From assembly GCF_002752655.1 (NCBI RefSeq), contig NZ_CP023737.1:4240001-4304000 (forward strand): a stretch of 64,000 bases of DNA. Reading direction: 5' to 3'. The notes under the pieces were generated by a model. The model was given only the letters and a program-made list of their open reading frames with translations, was not told the origin of the DNA and ran no database searches. The position numbers were made by a program, and so were the translations under genes. Below are positions 16,702-24,898 of the stretch, one piece after another. How positions within the stretch are numbered: the first letter of the stretch is position 1; every line of letters starts with the position of its first letter. This DNA comes from Methylosinus trichosporium OB3b. Its GTDB lineage: Bacteria; Pseudomonadota; Alphaproteobacteria; Rhizobiales; Beijerinckiaceae.

Positions 16702-18795
16702 ATGCAGAGACTGGGCGCGGCGGTCGCCGTCTTCGCGCTGCTGGCGCTCGGCGCCGGCCTTCATACCGGCGGCGCCGATCTCTTCCTGCTCGCCGCCGGC
16801 GCGGGGCTTTGCGCCTACACCACTTGGCGCAGCGCGGCGATGTCGAGCTTCCTCAAGATTTTCGCCGCGATCTTCTCGGCCGAGACGGTGGTGTTCGGCC
16901 TCGCCCGCCTGCTGGAGGCCGAGGGGCTGTGGCCTGCCGCGCTCGCCGATTACGCGCTGCCGGACAGTTTCGCGCTGACGGTCGCGGTGTTCTCCATCCT
17001 CGTCTTCGCGCTCTCGCATGTGCCGGTGGTGCGCGAGATGACGCGCATCGCCGATCTCTATTTCGATACGGACGACCGCGCCGAGCTGCGGCTGTGGCGC
17101 ATTCCCGCCTTTCGCGTGAGCGAGACGGCGATCGCCGTCGCCATGATCATCGGCCTCGTGCTGATTAACCAGGCTCAGGTCGGCATATCGGTGCGGCTCT
17201 CCTTCATCCGCCGCGACTATTACACCGCTCTGCAGGAGATGCACGGGGCCGAGTTCTGGCGCCTGTTCCTCTATGGCTTCACGCCCTGGGCCTTCACCTT
17301 CATCTTCTCGGCGGTGGTCGAATATGTGGTGCAGTCGCTGCTGATCATCCGCTGGCGGCAATGGCTCACCCGCCATTATATCGGCCGCTGGCTCGGTGGG
17401 CGCCGGCATTACGCCATGGCTCTCGCCGGCAGCGCGGCGGACAATCCCGACCAGCGCATCGCCGAGGATGTGAACCGCTTCATCGACGGCGGCGAGTCCG
17501 GCTATGGCGTATACTCCTATTCGATCCTGCTGATCTCCAAGGTCAGCTCGCTCGTCTCCTATTCGATCGTGCTGTGGGATATTTCCACCGCCTTCACCTT
17601 TCCGGGAACCGAGTTTTATCTGCCGGGCTTCCTGTTCTGGTGCGCGCTCGTCTATGCGACCTTCGGCACCATCGTGACGCATCTCATCGGTCGGCCGCTG
17701 ACGGCGCTGCTGTTCGAGAAGCAGCGTCGCGAGGCCGATTTCCGCTTCTCGCTGGCGCGGCTGCGCGAATATGCCGAGCAGATCGCGCTGCTCGGCGGCG
17801 AAGGCGCCGAGCGCGCCTCGCTCGGGCGCAGATTTGCGGCGATCGTCACGAATTTCTACGCGATCATGAATCTGCGCAAGAAGCTCGCGGCCTTCACCGC
17901 GACCTACGGCCAATTGTCGATCATCATCCCCTTCGTGCTGACGGCGCCGTTCTTCTTCGCCGGCAAGATCAAGTTCGGCGTGATGACCCAATCGGCGGAG
18001 GCCTTCGGCCATGTGGAGGGCGCGCTCGCCTTCTTCATCGATTATTACGTGTCGCTGTCGAACTTCAAATCGGTGCTCGACCGTCTCGCCTCCTTCGACG
18101 CCGCGGCCGATCGCGCCGAGGAGCTGATCGCCGCGCAGCCGGCCGCCCGCGCCGAGCGGCGCGACATCGCGCTCGACGTCACGCTGGCGCTGCCGGACGG
18201 GCGCCGCATCGTCGAGGCGCGCGGCCTCGCGCTGGAGCCGGGCGAATCAGCGCTGCTCACCGGCCCCTCGGGCTCGGGCAAGTCGACGCTGTTCCGCGCC
18301 GTCGCGGGCGTCTGGCCCTATTGCCAGGGCCGCATCGACATTCCCGCCGGCGCGGAAGTGATGCTGCTGCCGCAGCGACCCTATGTGCCGATCGGCACGC
18401 TCGCCCGCGCCGTCGCCTATCCGGCCGAGCCCGAGGCGTTCTCGCGCCACGAGATCGCGGAGGCGCTGGAGGCGGCGCGCCTGCCGGGCTTCGTCGCCCA
18501 GCTCGAGGAGGAGGCCAATTGGGGCCAGCGTCTTTCCGGCGGCGAGCAGCAGCGCGTCGCCGTGGCGCGCGCGCTTTTGGCCAAGCCCGACTGGCTGTTC
18601 CTCGACGAGGCGACCTCGGCGCTCGACGAGAAGCTCGAGAGCGAGATTTACACCATGCTGGCCGAGCGCCTGCCGGGGACGACGGTGGTCTCGATCGGCC
18701 ATCGCTCCAGCCTTCTCGCCTTCCATCGTCGCCATATCGCCATGGAGCCGACCGACGGCGCCGTGTTCGCGCCGCGCGAAATGGCGCCGGCATGA
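16702..18795 (+). CDS. ABC exporter, fused permease-ATPase (SbmA/BacA-like, ABC_membrane_2)
   Basis: A 697-residue half-transporter. Residues 1-120 hold extra membrane helices, residues 130-450 the ABC_membrane_2 domain shared with SbmA/BacA, YddA and ABCD proteins (ADLYFDTDDRAELRLWRIPAF marks a conserved loop, and RREADFRFSLARLREYAEQIAL the cytoplasmic linker). The C-terminal ATPase has Walker A GPSGSGKST at about 521-529, signature LSGGEQQRVAVARAL near 610 and Walker B LFLDEATSALDE. Relatives move long-chain acyl groups, vitamins or peptides; the substrate here is unknown. Its stop overlaps the rlmE start as ATGA. Confidence 0.88.
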   Translation: MQRLGAAVAVFALLALGAGLHTGGADLFLLAAGAGLCAYTTWRSAAMSSFLKIFAAIFSAETVVFGLARLLEAEGLWPAALADYALPDSFALTVAVFSILVFALSHVPVVREMTRIADLYFDTDDRAELRLWRIPAFRVSETAIAVAMIIGLVLINQAQVGISVRLSFIRRDYYTALQEMHGAEFWRLFLYGFTPWAFTFIFSAVVEYVVQSLLIIRWRQWLTRHYIGRWLGGRRHYAMALAGSAADNPDQRIAEDVNRFIDGGESGYGVYSYSILLISKVSSLVSYSIVLWDISTAFTFPGTEFYLPGFLFWCALVYATFGTIVTHLIGRPLTALLFEKQRREADFRFSLARLREYAEQIALLGGEGAERASLGRRFAAIVTNFYAIMNLRKKLAAFTATYGQLSIIIPFVLTAPFFFAGKIKFGVMTQSAEAFGHVEGALAFFIDYYVSLSNFKSVLDRLASFDAAADRAEELIAAQPAARAERRDIALDVTLALPDGRRIVEARGLALEPGESALLTGPSGSGKSTLFRAVAGVWPYCQGRIDIPAGAEVMLLPQRPYVPIGTLARAVAYPAEPEAFSRHEIAEALEAARLPGFVAQLEEEANWGQRLSGGEQQRVAVARALLAKPDWLFLDEATSALDEKLESEIYTMLAERLPGTTVVSIGHRSSLLAFHRRHIAMEPTDGAVFAPREMAPA

Positions 18796-19499
18796 CCAAA
18801 TCCGGCGCATCGGGGCGCGAAGGCGGCCGCTCGCTGAAGACGCGCGTGAAGACGGCGAGGAAGCGCTCGCTGTCCTCGACGCTCTGGCTCGAGCGCCAGC
18901 TCAACGACCCTTACGTCGCTCAGGCCAAGCGTGACGGCTATCGCTCGCGCGCCGCCTATAAGCTGCTCGAGCTGGACGAGCGCTTCCATCTGTTCCGCCC
19001 CGGCCAGCGCATCGCCGATCTCGGCGCGGCGCCCGGCGGCTGGTCGCAGATCGCCGCGCGCAAGGTCGGCGCCGGGCAGGGCAAGGGCAGGGTGGTCGGC
19101 ATCGACCTCCTGGAGATGGAGCCCGTGCAGGGCGTCGAGTTCACGGTGATGGATTTCAACGACGCCGACGCGCCGGAGCGGATCAAGGAGATGCTCGGCG
19201 GGCCGGCCGACGGCGTGATGTCCGACATGGCCGCCAACGCCACCGGCCATAAGCAGACCGATCATTTGAAGATCGTGGCGCTCGCCGAGCTCGCCGTCGA
19301 ATTCGCCCGCGAAGTGCTGGCGCCGGGCGGCTTCTTCGTCGCCAAGGTGCTGCAGGGCGGCACGGAGCATACGCTGCTGGCCGAGCTGAAGCGCGATTTC
19401 GCGGTGGTGCGCCATGTGAAGCCGGCCGCGAGCCGGGCCGATTCGGCCGAGCTCTATGTGCTGGCGACAGGGTTTCGCGGGCGCGCGGCGGTGCAGTGA
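18792..19499 (+). CDS. rlmE: 23S rRNA 2'-O-ribose methyltransferase RlmE (FtsJ/RrmJ)
   Basis: A 235-residue methyltransferase that modifies U2552 of 23S rRNA in the A loop during late 50S assembly. The K-D-K-E catalytic tetrad is visible: K57 (RAAYKLLEL), D145 (SDMAANATGH), K185 (FVAKVLQGG) and E220 (SAELYVLA). The SAM-binding motif is DLGAAPGGWSQIA at residues 76-88. A basic N-terminal tail of 25 residues is typical of the alphaproteobacterial form. The ATG overlaps the stop of the ABC exporter gene, suggesting translational coupling. Confidence 0.95.
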   Translation: MTKSGASGREGGRSLKTRVKTARKRSLSSTLWLERQLNDPYVAQAKRDGYRSRAAYKLLELDERFHLFRPGQRIADLGAAPGGWSQIAARKVGAGQGKGRVVGIDLLEMEPVQGVEFTVMDFNDADAPERIKEMLGGPADGVMSDMAANATGHKQTDHLKIVALAELAVEFAREVLAPGGFFVAKVLQGGTEHTLLAELKRDFAVVRHVKPAASRADSAELYVLATGFRGRAAVQ

Positions 19500-19508
19500 C
19501 GAGAGAGG

Positions 19509-19556
19509 CGCTCCCCGCTCGCGCCCGCAAGCGGGGAGAGGCGAGGGGCAGGGCGC
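19509..19556. repeat. Palindromic repeat, family A
   Basis: CTCCCCGCTCGCG followed by CGCAAGCGGGGAG forms an imperfect hairpin, then GGCGAGGGGCAGGGCG. Related units lie upstream of ruvC (21228-21480), at 33399-33540 and, degenerate, near 23520-23590. Confidence 0.75.
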
Positions 19557-19557
19557 T

Positions 19558-19968
19558 CTACGCGAACTCCAGCCGCCGCGTCGGCCCATCGGCGAGGCGG
19601 CGATAGAAGCAGGACTTTCGTCCCGTGTGGCAGGCCTTGCCGTCGCCTCCGGGCTCGACCCTCAGCAGCAGCGCGTCCTGGTCGCAATCGACCTCGATCG
19701 ACAGCACCTTCTGCACCTGACCGGAGGTGTCGCCCTTGCGCCAGAGGCTCTGGCGCGAGCGCGACCAATAATGGGCGATCCCGGTCTCGATGGTCTTGTC
19801 GAGCGCCAGCTCGTTCATATAGGCGACCATGAGAATCTCCTTGGTCGCCGCCTCCATTGTGATGCACACGACGAGGCCCTGCGCGTCGAAGCGCGGGGCG
19901 AGAACGAGGCCTTCCTCGATCTCCTTCGCCTCGATCTCCTTCGCCTCGGCCGGCGGCAGCGCGGACAT
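19558..19968 (-). CDS. hisI: Phosphoribosyl-AMP cyclohydrolase
   Basis: A 136-residue enzyme catalysing the third step of histidine synthesis, opening the adenine ring of phosphoribosyl-AMP. Core motifs are LMVAYMNELAL, HYWSRSRQSLWRKGDTSG and the zinc/magnesium site formed by VDCDQDALLL and CHTGRKSCFYR. The N-terminus holds a small duplication, KEIEAKEIEE, encoded by a tandem 15-base repeat. The phosphoribosyl-ATP pyrophosphatase domain fused in enterobacteria is absent, as usual in this class. It begins one base after the folE stop, so the two are co-transcribed. Confidence 0.95.
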   Translation of the reverse strand: MSALPPAEAKEIEAKEIEEGLVLAPRFDAQGLVVCITMEAATKEILMVAYMNELALDKTIETGIAHYWSRSRQSLWRKGDTSGQVQKVLSIEVDCDQDALLLRVEPGGDGKACHTGRKSCFYRRLADGPTRRLEFA

Positions 19969-19969
19969 G

Positions 19970-20599
19970 TCAGCGGCCGCCGCGCAGCAACGTGTAGAAA
20001 TGCACCTGCTCGGCCGGCTCGTCGCGGAACACGCCGGAGAATTGCACGGTGACGGTCGAGGAGCCCTGCTTCAGCACGCCGCGCATGGACATGCACATAT
20101 GCTCGGCCTCGACCAGAACGGCGACGCCGCGCGGCGCGAGATGCTGGTCGATCGCCGTGGCGATCTGCGCCGTCATCGCCTCCTGCGTCTGCAGGCGCTT
20201 GGCGTAGGTGTCGACGAGACGGGCGAGCTTGGAGAGGCCGACGACGCCGCCTGTCGGATAATAAGCGATATGCGCCTTTCCGACGAAGGGCACGATATGA
20301 TGCTCGCAATGCGACACGAAGGGAATGTCGCGCACGAGGACGAGGTCGTCATAGCCCTCGACCTCCTCGAAGATGCGCGCCAGCGACTCGCCGGCGTCCT
20401 CCTGATAGCCGCGGAAAAATTCCTCATAGGCCTTCACGACGCGACGCGGCGTCTCTTTCAGCCCCTCGCGGTCCGGATTGTCTCCCGCCCAGCGCAGCAG
20501 CACGCGCACGGCCGCCTCCGCTTCCTCGCGGCTCGGCCGCTCGACAGGCTTCTCCGCCGTCTCGGGACGGCTGAGCAAGGGCTTAACCACGGCATCCAT
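19970..20599 (-). CDS. folE: GTP cyclohydrolase I
   Basis: A 209-residue enzyme that opens GTP to dihydroneopterin triphosphate, the first step of tetrahydrofolate synthesis. Zinc-site and active-site residues are seen in [20 protein letters not shown] and [15 protein letters not shown]; the family ending [19 protein letters not shown] is complete. It is upstream of hisI with one base between them, and divergent from the Fe-S scaffold gene. All three are neighbours in many Rhizobiales. In a C1 metabolising host folates are in heavy demand, but this gene is universal. Confidence 0.96.
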   Translation of the reverse strand: MDAVVKPLLSRPETAEKPVERPSREEAEAAVRVLLRWAGDNPDREGLKETPRRVVKAYEEFFRGYQEDAGESLARIFEEVEGYDDLVLVRDIPFVSHCEHHIVPFVGKAHIAYYPTGGVVGLSKLARLVDTYAKRLQTQEAMTAQIATAIDQHLAPRGVAVLVEAEHMCMSMRGVLKQGSSTVTVQFSGVFRDEPAEQVHFYTLLRGGR

Positions 20600-20652
20600 G
20601 TGGCGCCTCCAAAATCAACGAAGCCCGACGGTCTTCGGGGACGATGGCCGCT

Positions 20653-20680
20653 TTCGACACGGCCCGAGGAATTATATACT
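20653..20680. promoter_or_regulatory. Candidate divergent promoter region, folE and Fe-S scaffold gene
   Basis: On the plus strand TTCGAC (20653) and TATACT (20675) are 16 bases apart. On the minus strand a perfect TATAAT lies at 20671-20676, without a clear -35 box. The two -10 boxes overlap, so the two genes may compete for polymerase. Confidence 0.35.
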
Positions 20681-20728
20681 CAGTGGAAGAAATCCACGTA
20701 ACCCCCCGCTAGCAACTTATCGGCCACC

Positions 20729-21160
20729 ATGCTCGATCAAGTGTACAACCAGCGCATTCTGGAGCTCGCCGCGCAGATTCCGCGCATCGGACGACTGCCG
20801 GCTCCCGGCGCCAGCGCCACCGCCCATTCCAAGCTCTGCGGATCGACAGTGACGGTCGACGTCACCCTTTCCGACGGAAAAGTGGCGGATTTCGCCCATG
20901 AGGTCAAAGCCTGCGCGCTCGGCCAGGCCGCCTCCTCGATCATGGCGCGCAACATCGTCGGCTCGACGCCGCAGGAGTTGCGCGACTTGCGCGAGATCGT
21001 CCGCAAGATGCTCAAGGAGAACGGCGCCCCGCCGGAAGGCAAATGGGGCGACATCGCTCTCCTCGAGCCCGTGCGCGATTTCAAATCGCGACACGCCTCG
21101 ACGCTGCTGACCTTCGACGCCGTCGTCGACGCGATCGGCCAGATCGAAGCGAAGACATAA
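20729..21160 (+). CDS. Iron-sulfur cluster assembly scaffold protein (IscU/NifU N-terminal family)
   Basis: A 143-residue protein of the IscU/SufU/NifU N-terminal fold. The three cluster-binding cysteines are C38 ([10 protein letters not shown]), C62 ([13 protein letters not shown]) and a third position occupied here by His/Ser around KSRHASTLL, so the third cysteine of IscU is not conserved. This divergent form, always next to folE in Rhizobiales, is usually annotated as a scaffold protein, but its cluster delivery role is unproven. ATG 20729 gives the family start. Confidence 0.8.
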   Translation: MLDQVYNQRILELAAQIPRIGRLPAPGASATAHSKLCGSTVTVDVTLSDGKVADFAHEVKACALGQAASSIMARNIVGSTPQELRDLREIVRKMLKENGAPPEGKWGDIALLEPVRDFKSRHASTLLTFDAVVDAIGQIEAKT

Positions 21161-21179
21161 AGAGGAATCGCGCCGTTCT

Positions 21180-21490
21180 CCCGTCTCCCGCTCGCAATGC
21201 GCGCGGGGAGACGAAGCGGCAGACGTCGTGGCCTTAATTCGAAGCGCTCGTCAGTTCCAGCGGCGCCTGCCGCCTCCTCTCCCCGCTCGCGCGCGAGCGG
21301 GGAGAGGTGAGGGGCCGGGAGGGCTCGCGGCGTCTCGATATCGCGAGCTCGCCGAGCCCCTCACCTCACCTCTCCCCGCCAAGGCGGAGAGAGGAGGCGG
21401 CCGGCGTCGGGCCTTATTTCGAACGCTCGTCAGTTCTAGCGGCGCCTGCCGCCTCTCCCCGCTCGCGGGAGAAGGAGAGCGCGATTTCTT
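21180..21490. repeat. Cluster of family A palindromic repeats upstream of ruvC
   Basis: The gap between the scaffold gene and ruvC holds three hairpin units: TCTCCCCGCTCGCGC/GCGAGCGGGGAGA near 21282-21306, CTCTCCCCGCC/GGCGGAGAG near 21370-21392, and CTCTCCCCGCTCGCGG near 21453-21469. A longer direct repeat starts TTCGAA(G)CGCTCGTCAGTT at 21238 and at 21419, each followed by CGGCGCCTGCCGCCT. No coding frame here resembles a protein. Confidence 0.8.
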
Positions 21491-21506
21491 GATTGGGGTT
21501 AACGTC

Positions 21507-22028
21507 ATGACGAACGAAACGATTCGCATTCTCGGCGTCGACCCGGGCCTGCGCAACACCGGCTGGGGCATCATCGAGGCGTCGCGCGGGTCGCGGCTCT
21601 CCTTCGTCGCCTGCGGCAGCCTGCATTCCGATGGCGACGCCGCGCTCGCCGAGCGGCTGGCGCAATTGCAGCGCGGACTCGCGGAAATCATCACGGCGCA
21701 TTCGCCCCATGAGGCGGCGGTCGAGGAGACTTTCGTCAACCGCGATCCGCAATCGGCGCTGAAGCTCGGGCTGGCGCGCGGCGTCGCGCTCGCCGCCCCC
21801 GCTCTCGCCGGCCTCGAGGTCGCCGAATATGCCGCCAATCTGGTCAAGAAGACGGTGGTCGGCAACGGCCACGCCGAGAAGGCGCAGGTCGCGATGATGG
21901 TGCGCGTGCTGCTGCCGGCGAGCCGCGCCGAGAGCGCCGACGCCGCCGATGCGCTCGCCGTCGCCATCTGCCACGCCCAGCACCGCGCCAGCCGCGCCGC
22001 CGCGCGGCTGCTGCAGGCGCGAGCCTGA
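21507..22028 (+). CDS. ruvC: Crossover junction endodeoxyribonuclease RuvC
   Basis: A 173-residue Holliday junction resolvase. Catalytic acids are D9 in [14 protein letters not shown]70 in [10 protein letters not shown] and the pair in [17 protein letters not shown] 21507 is the start; the frame remains open across the repeat cluster upstream, but that part is not RuvC. In most relatives ruvA and ruvB follow directly. Here an MFS exporter follows, ruvB is about 20 kb upstream and ruvA is not in the window. Confidence 0.95.
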   Translation: MTNETIRILGVDPGLRNTGWGIIEASRGSRLSFVACGSLHSDGDAALAERLAQLQRGLAEIITAHSPHEAAVEETFVNRDPQSALKLGLARGVALAAPALAGLEVAEYAANLVKKTVVGNGHAEKAQVAMMVRVLLPASRAESADAADALAVAICHAQHRASRAAARLLQARA

Positions 22029-22112
22029 TCCACGGCGCTTTCGACAATCGGCTCGAAAGCCGGCATATAGAACGGCGCCCGAGCCTTCCACGCCCACCTT
22101 GAACGAGGTCCG

Positions 22113-23510
22113 TTGCCTTCTTTCGCCGTCACACCGCTGATCGTCGCCACTGCGCTGTTCATGGAGAATCTCGACGGCACCGTGCTGTCGACGGCCCTGC
22201 CGGCCATGGCCGCCGATCTTCACGAGGACCCGATCGCGCTGAAGCTGGCGCTCACCTCTTATCTGCTCTCGCTCGCGGTGTTCATCCCCGTTTCCGGCTG
22301 GGTCGCCGACCGTCATGGCGCGCGGCGAGTGTTTCGCGCGGCGATCCTCGTCTTCACCTTCGGCTCGATTCTCTGCGGCCTCTCGACCTCGCTCACCGGC
22401 GTCGTGCTGTCGCGCGTCGTGCAGGGGCTCGGCGGGGCGATGATGGTGCCGGTCGGGCGGCTGGTGCTGCTGCGCGTCGCGCCGCGCGAGCAATTGGTGC
22501 GGGCGCTCGCCTATCTCACCGTGCCGGCGCTGATGGGGCCGATGATCGGCCCGCCGCTCGGCGGCTTCATCGCCACTTATTTCCACTGGCGCTACATCTT
22601 CTGGATCAATGTCCCGATCGGGGTCCTGGGCGTGCTGCTGGTCACGCGCTTCATTCCGGACCTGCGCGAGGCCGAGGTCCCGCCGCTCGATGTGAAGGGC
22701 TTTCTGCTCTCGGGCTTCGGCCTTTCCGCCCTCGTCTTCGGTCTCGGCGTCGCCGGCCCCGGCTTCATCGCGCTTCCTTATGTCGCGGCGCTCATCGGCG
22801 CCGGCGTGCTGGCGCTCGCGCTCTATGTGCGCCATGCGCTGCGGGCGCCCTATCCGATCATCGATCTCTCGCTTTTGCGCGTGCCGAGTTTTCACGCCTC
22901 GGTCGTCGGCGGCTTCCTGTTCCGCATGGGGCTCGGCGCCTCGCCGTTCCTGCTGCCCTTGATGCTGCAGACGGGCTTCGGGCTCACCGCCTTTCAATCC
23001 GGCTCGCTGACCTTCGTCGCCGCCATCGGCGCCATGGCGATGAAGACGACGGCGCAGCCGATCTTGAACCGCTTCGGCTTCCGCCGGGTGCTGATCGTCA
23101 ATGCGCTGATCTCGGCCGGCTTCTTCTGCGCCAACGCCTTCTTCACGCCGGCGACGCCGCATTGGGCGATCATGACGATCCTGCTCGTCGGCGGCTTCTT
23201 CCGCTCGCTCGAATTCACCGCGCTCAACGCCATCGGCTACGCCGATATCGACCAGCAGGCGATGAGCCGGGCCACCAGCTTCGCCTCGGCCGGACAGCAA
23301 TTGTCACTGTCCGCCGGCGTGTCCCTCGGCGCCGCGGCGCTGGAGGGGGCCCGGTCGCTGCATGGCGGCGGGGCGCTGCAATATATGGATTTCGAGCCGG
23401 CGTTTCTGATGGTCGCGGCGGTGTCGGCCGCCTCGATCCTGTTCTTCTGGCCGCTCGCCCACAATGCGGGCGCGGCGCTCACGGGGAACGGCGCAGGACG
23501 GATCAGATAG
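22113..23510 (+). CDS. MFS drug efflux transporter (DHA2, EmrB/QacA-like)
   Basis: A 465-residue major facilitator with about 14 hydrophobic helices, the DHA2 (drug:H+ antiporter 2) pattern. Helix 1 carries FMENLDGTVLSTALPAMA with the conserved acidic residue; motif A is GWVADRHGARRVF; motif C-like sequence is GPMIGPPLGGFIA. A TTG start at 22113 with GAGG upstream gives the full first helix; an ATG at 22161 would remove half of it. No EmrA-type membrane fusion gene or repressor is adjacent. The substrate is unknown. Confidence 0.85.
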   Translation: MPSFAVTPLIVATALFMENLDGTVLSTALPAMAADLHEDPIALKLALTSYLLSLAVFIPVSGWVADRHGARRVFRAAILVFTFGSILCGLSTSLTGVVLSRVVQGLGGAMMVPVGRLVLLRVAPREQLVRALAYLTVPALMGPMIGPPLGGFIATYFHWRYIFWINVPIGVLGVLLVTRFIPDLREAEVPPLDVKGFLLSGFGLSALVFGLGVAGPGFIALPYVAALIGAGVLALALYVRHALRAPYPIIDLSLLRVPSFHASVVGGFLFRMGLGASPFLLPLMLQTGFGLTAFQSGSLTFVAAIGAMAMKTTAQPILNRFGFRRVLIVNALISAGFFCANAFFTPATPHWAIMTILLVGGFFRSLEFTALNAIGYADIDQQAMSRATSFASAGQQLSLSAGVSLGAAALEGARSLHGGGALQYMDFEPAFLMVAAVSAASILFFWPLAHNAGAALTGNGAGRIR

Positions 23511-23519
23511 GCGGCCCCC

Positions 23520-23595
23520 GGCAAACCGCGGGCCTCCCTTGCCCTCACCTCGTCCCGCGGAGCGCCCGCAAACGGGCTCGGGAGATGTAGCGTAT
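23520..23595. repeat. Degenerate family A repeat
   Basis: CTTGCCCTCACCTC followed by CGCGGAGCGCCCGCAAACGGGCTCGGGAG resembles the family A unit with a damaged stem. It lies between the MFS gene and a DUF1640-like pseudogene. Confidence 0.45.
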
Positions 23596-23643
23596 CGATG
23601 GAGGTGGCGACCGTCGTTGCTCGCGCCGGTGCTGATCCAGGCT

Positions 23644-23880
23644 CATTTCAAAAATTCGAGCGCCGCCAGCATGAAGCCTCCGAGCGCGATCTGCGTGACG
23701 ACGAGCCAGCGCAATATGCCCACCTTGACGCTCACGGTCTCGATCTTCGCTTCGAGCTTCGTCTCGACTTCCCGCAGATCGGCTTTCGTGGTCAGGGTTC
23801 CCGCAACGATCTAGCGAAACGCCTCGACGACGCCGATGGCCTGCTCTTCCCGAGCAGCCCCCAAGGACGGTCCGCGCGCG
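23644..23880 (-). pseudogene. Degenerate copy of the neighbouring DUF1640-like gene
   Basis: Read on the minus strand, this stretch gives EEQAIGVVEAFR, a TAG stop at 23811-23813, then TTKADLREVETKLEAKIET and ILRWLVVTQIALGGFMLAAL before a normal stop at 23644. It is clearly a duplicate of the intact gene at 24079-24342. The stop arose by G to T in a GAG codon, and an extra G before the EEQAI segment shifts the frame of the N-terminus. No complete product can be made. Confidence 0.85.
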
Positions 23881-24078
23881 CAAAGGAACAAACTCACCTC
23901 TTGCCTTCTATCGTATATTCAAGACATTCATGCATTCATCCCTCTCGAACTCGCCAAGAAAAGACGTCACCTCACGCTGCCTGCCATTGCACGGCGCGCA
24001 GACGGGCGACGGCTCGGCCGTTCGGCGCGGAGGAACTCGGCGGGGCCGTCCGTCATCTCGTTGGCCCCGGCCAAGCGA

Positions 24079-24342
24079 TCAGCGGAGGAATTTCAGCGCC
24101 GCGAGAAGGAAGCCGCCGAGCGCGAATTGCGTGACGACGAGCCAGCGGAGAATGTCCACTTTGAGGTTGGCGGCGGACGTCTCGATCTTGGCCTCGACCT
24201 CGCGAATGTCCGATTTTGTCGCGAGAAGGCCTGCGTCGATCTCGCGAAACGCCTCGACGACGCCGATGGCCTGCTCTTCCGAGAAGCCTCTCTTGCGCAA
24301 AACCTGCACGATGGCGAGCGTGTCGATGGTCAGGGCGGTCAT
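24079..24342 (-). CDS. DUF1640/CCDC90-like small coiled-coil membrane protein
   Basis: An 87-residue protein: a helical N-terminus with the signature LRKRGFSEEQAIGVVEAF, then LLATKSDIREVEAKIETSAANLK, a short coiled coil, and a single C-terminal membrane helix (LVVTQFALGGFLLAALKFL). This is the layout of DUF1640 proteins, relatives of mitochondrial CCDC90/MCUR1, of unknown function in bacteria. Two further intact genes of this type lie at 33601 and 54892 and a broken copy lies next door. Confidence 0.75.
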   Translation of the reverse strand: MTALTIDTLAIVQVLRKRGFSEEQAIGVVEAFREIDAGLLATKSDIREVEAKIETSAANLKVDILRWLVVTQFALGGFLLAALKFLR

Positions 24343-24429
24343 GGAGGGGAAGATAGCAGGTTCGCGGCCGCGTTCAACGCGGCGGCCGCGAGGGCGGTGG
24401 GGCGATCAGGTGAAGGAATAAATCCACAA

Positions 24430-24556
24430 CCCTCGTCCTGAGGAGCCCGCGAAGCGGGCGTCTCGAAGGACGGCAAAGGGAGGAACCCAAAGGATTCGCC
24501 CCGCTGCCATCCTTCGAGACGCCGCCTGCGGCGGCTCCTCAGGATGAGGATCTGGG
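24430..24556. repeat. Inverted repeat pair, family C
   Basis: The unit CCTCGTCCTGAGGAGC...GCGTCTCGAAGGA is followed, inverted, by TCCTTCGAGACGCC...GGCTCCTCAGGATGAGG. The same pair occurs at 32573-32682. It abuts the truncated ParE remnant. Confidence 0.85.
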
Positions 24557-24560
24557 ATTT

Positions 24561-24650
24561 TTATCCTTCGCCGTGTGGCGAATGTTCATCGACGAAAGAA
24601 AGCATCTTGTCGAGCTCGGCGGCGGCGCGGAGAGTGTAGCGGAGCTTCAC
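24561..24650 (-). pseudogene. ParE/RelE-type toxin, 5' remnant
   Basis: A GTG start at 24650 overlaps the stop of an antitoxin-like frame as GTGA, the usual arrangement. The 29 codons read KLRYTLRAAAELDKMLSFVDEHSP, the first helices of a ParE/RelE fold toxin, whose members are about 90-100 residues long. The frame stops just where the family C repeat begins, so the rest of the toxin is missing, probably lost with the repeat's arrival or a later deletion. Confidence 0.65.
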
Positions 24651-24800
24651 AGGCCATGCTTCGCCCAGATGGCCCGCAGCTGATCGTCCGTCGCGAACTC
24701 GCCGCGCTCCGCCTGCGCGAAAGACTTTCCGAACGAAGCTTTCCCCTCGGCGGTGAGCTACACGACCGGCGGTTTGTCGCCGTCATCGCCATGATGACGC
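24647..24800 (-). pseudogene. Antitoxin remnant upstream of the ParE fragment
   Basis: The frame ending at 24647 reads LTAEGKASFGKSFAQAERG then EFATDDQLRAIWAKHGL, which looks like the C-terminal part of an antitoxin paired with ParE-type toxins. A TAG at 24758-24760 interrupts it, and no start is found upstream in the same frame. It is therefore broken. The exact antitoxin family is uncertain. Confidence 0.5.
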
Positions 24801-24898
24801 GGGCCGTATCGTCTTGCATGGCGGCAGGGAGGCCGCGATTTTTTGCACCAGCCCATTTAGGCCCGTATGGTCTTGCCCTCATAAGCCAAGGTTCCCCG

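Noticed and set aside
16349..16978. 209-codon plus-strand frame in the gap before the ABC exporter
   Set aside because: It overlaps the exporter start in another frame and its translation is basic and featureless.
21414..23300. 628-codon minus-strand frame across ruvC and the MFS gene
   Set aside because: It is antisense to two recognisable genes, with an arginine/glutamate-rich translation of no family.
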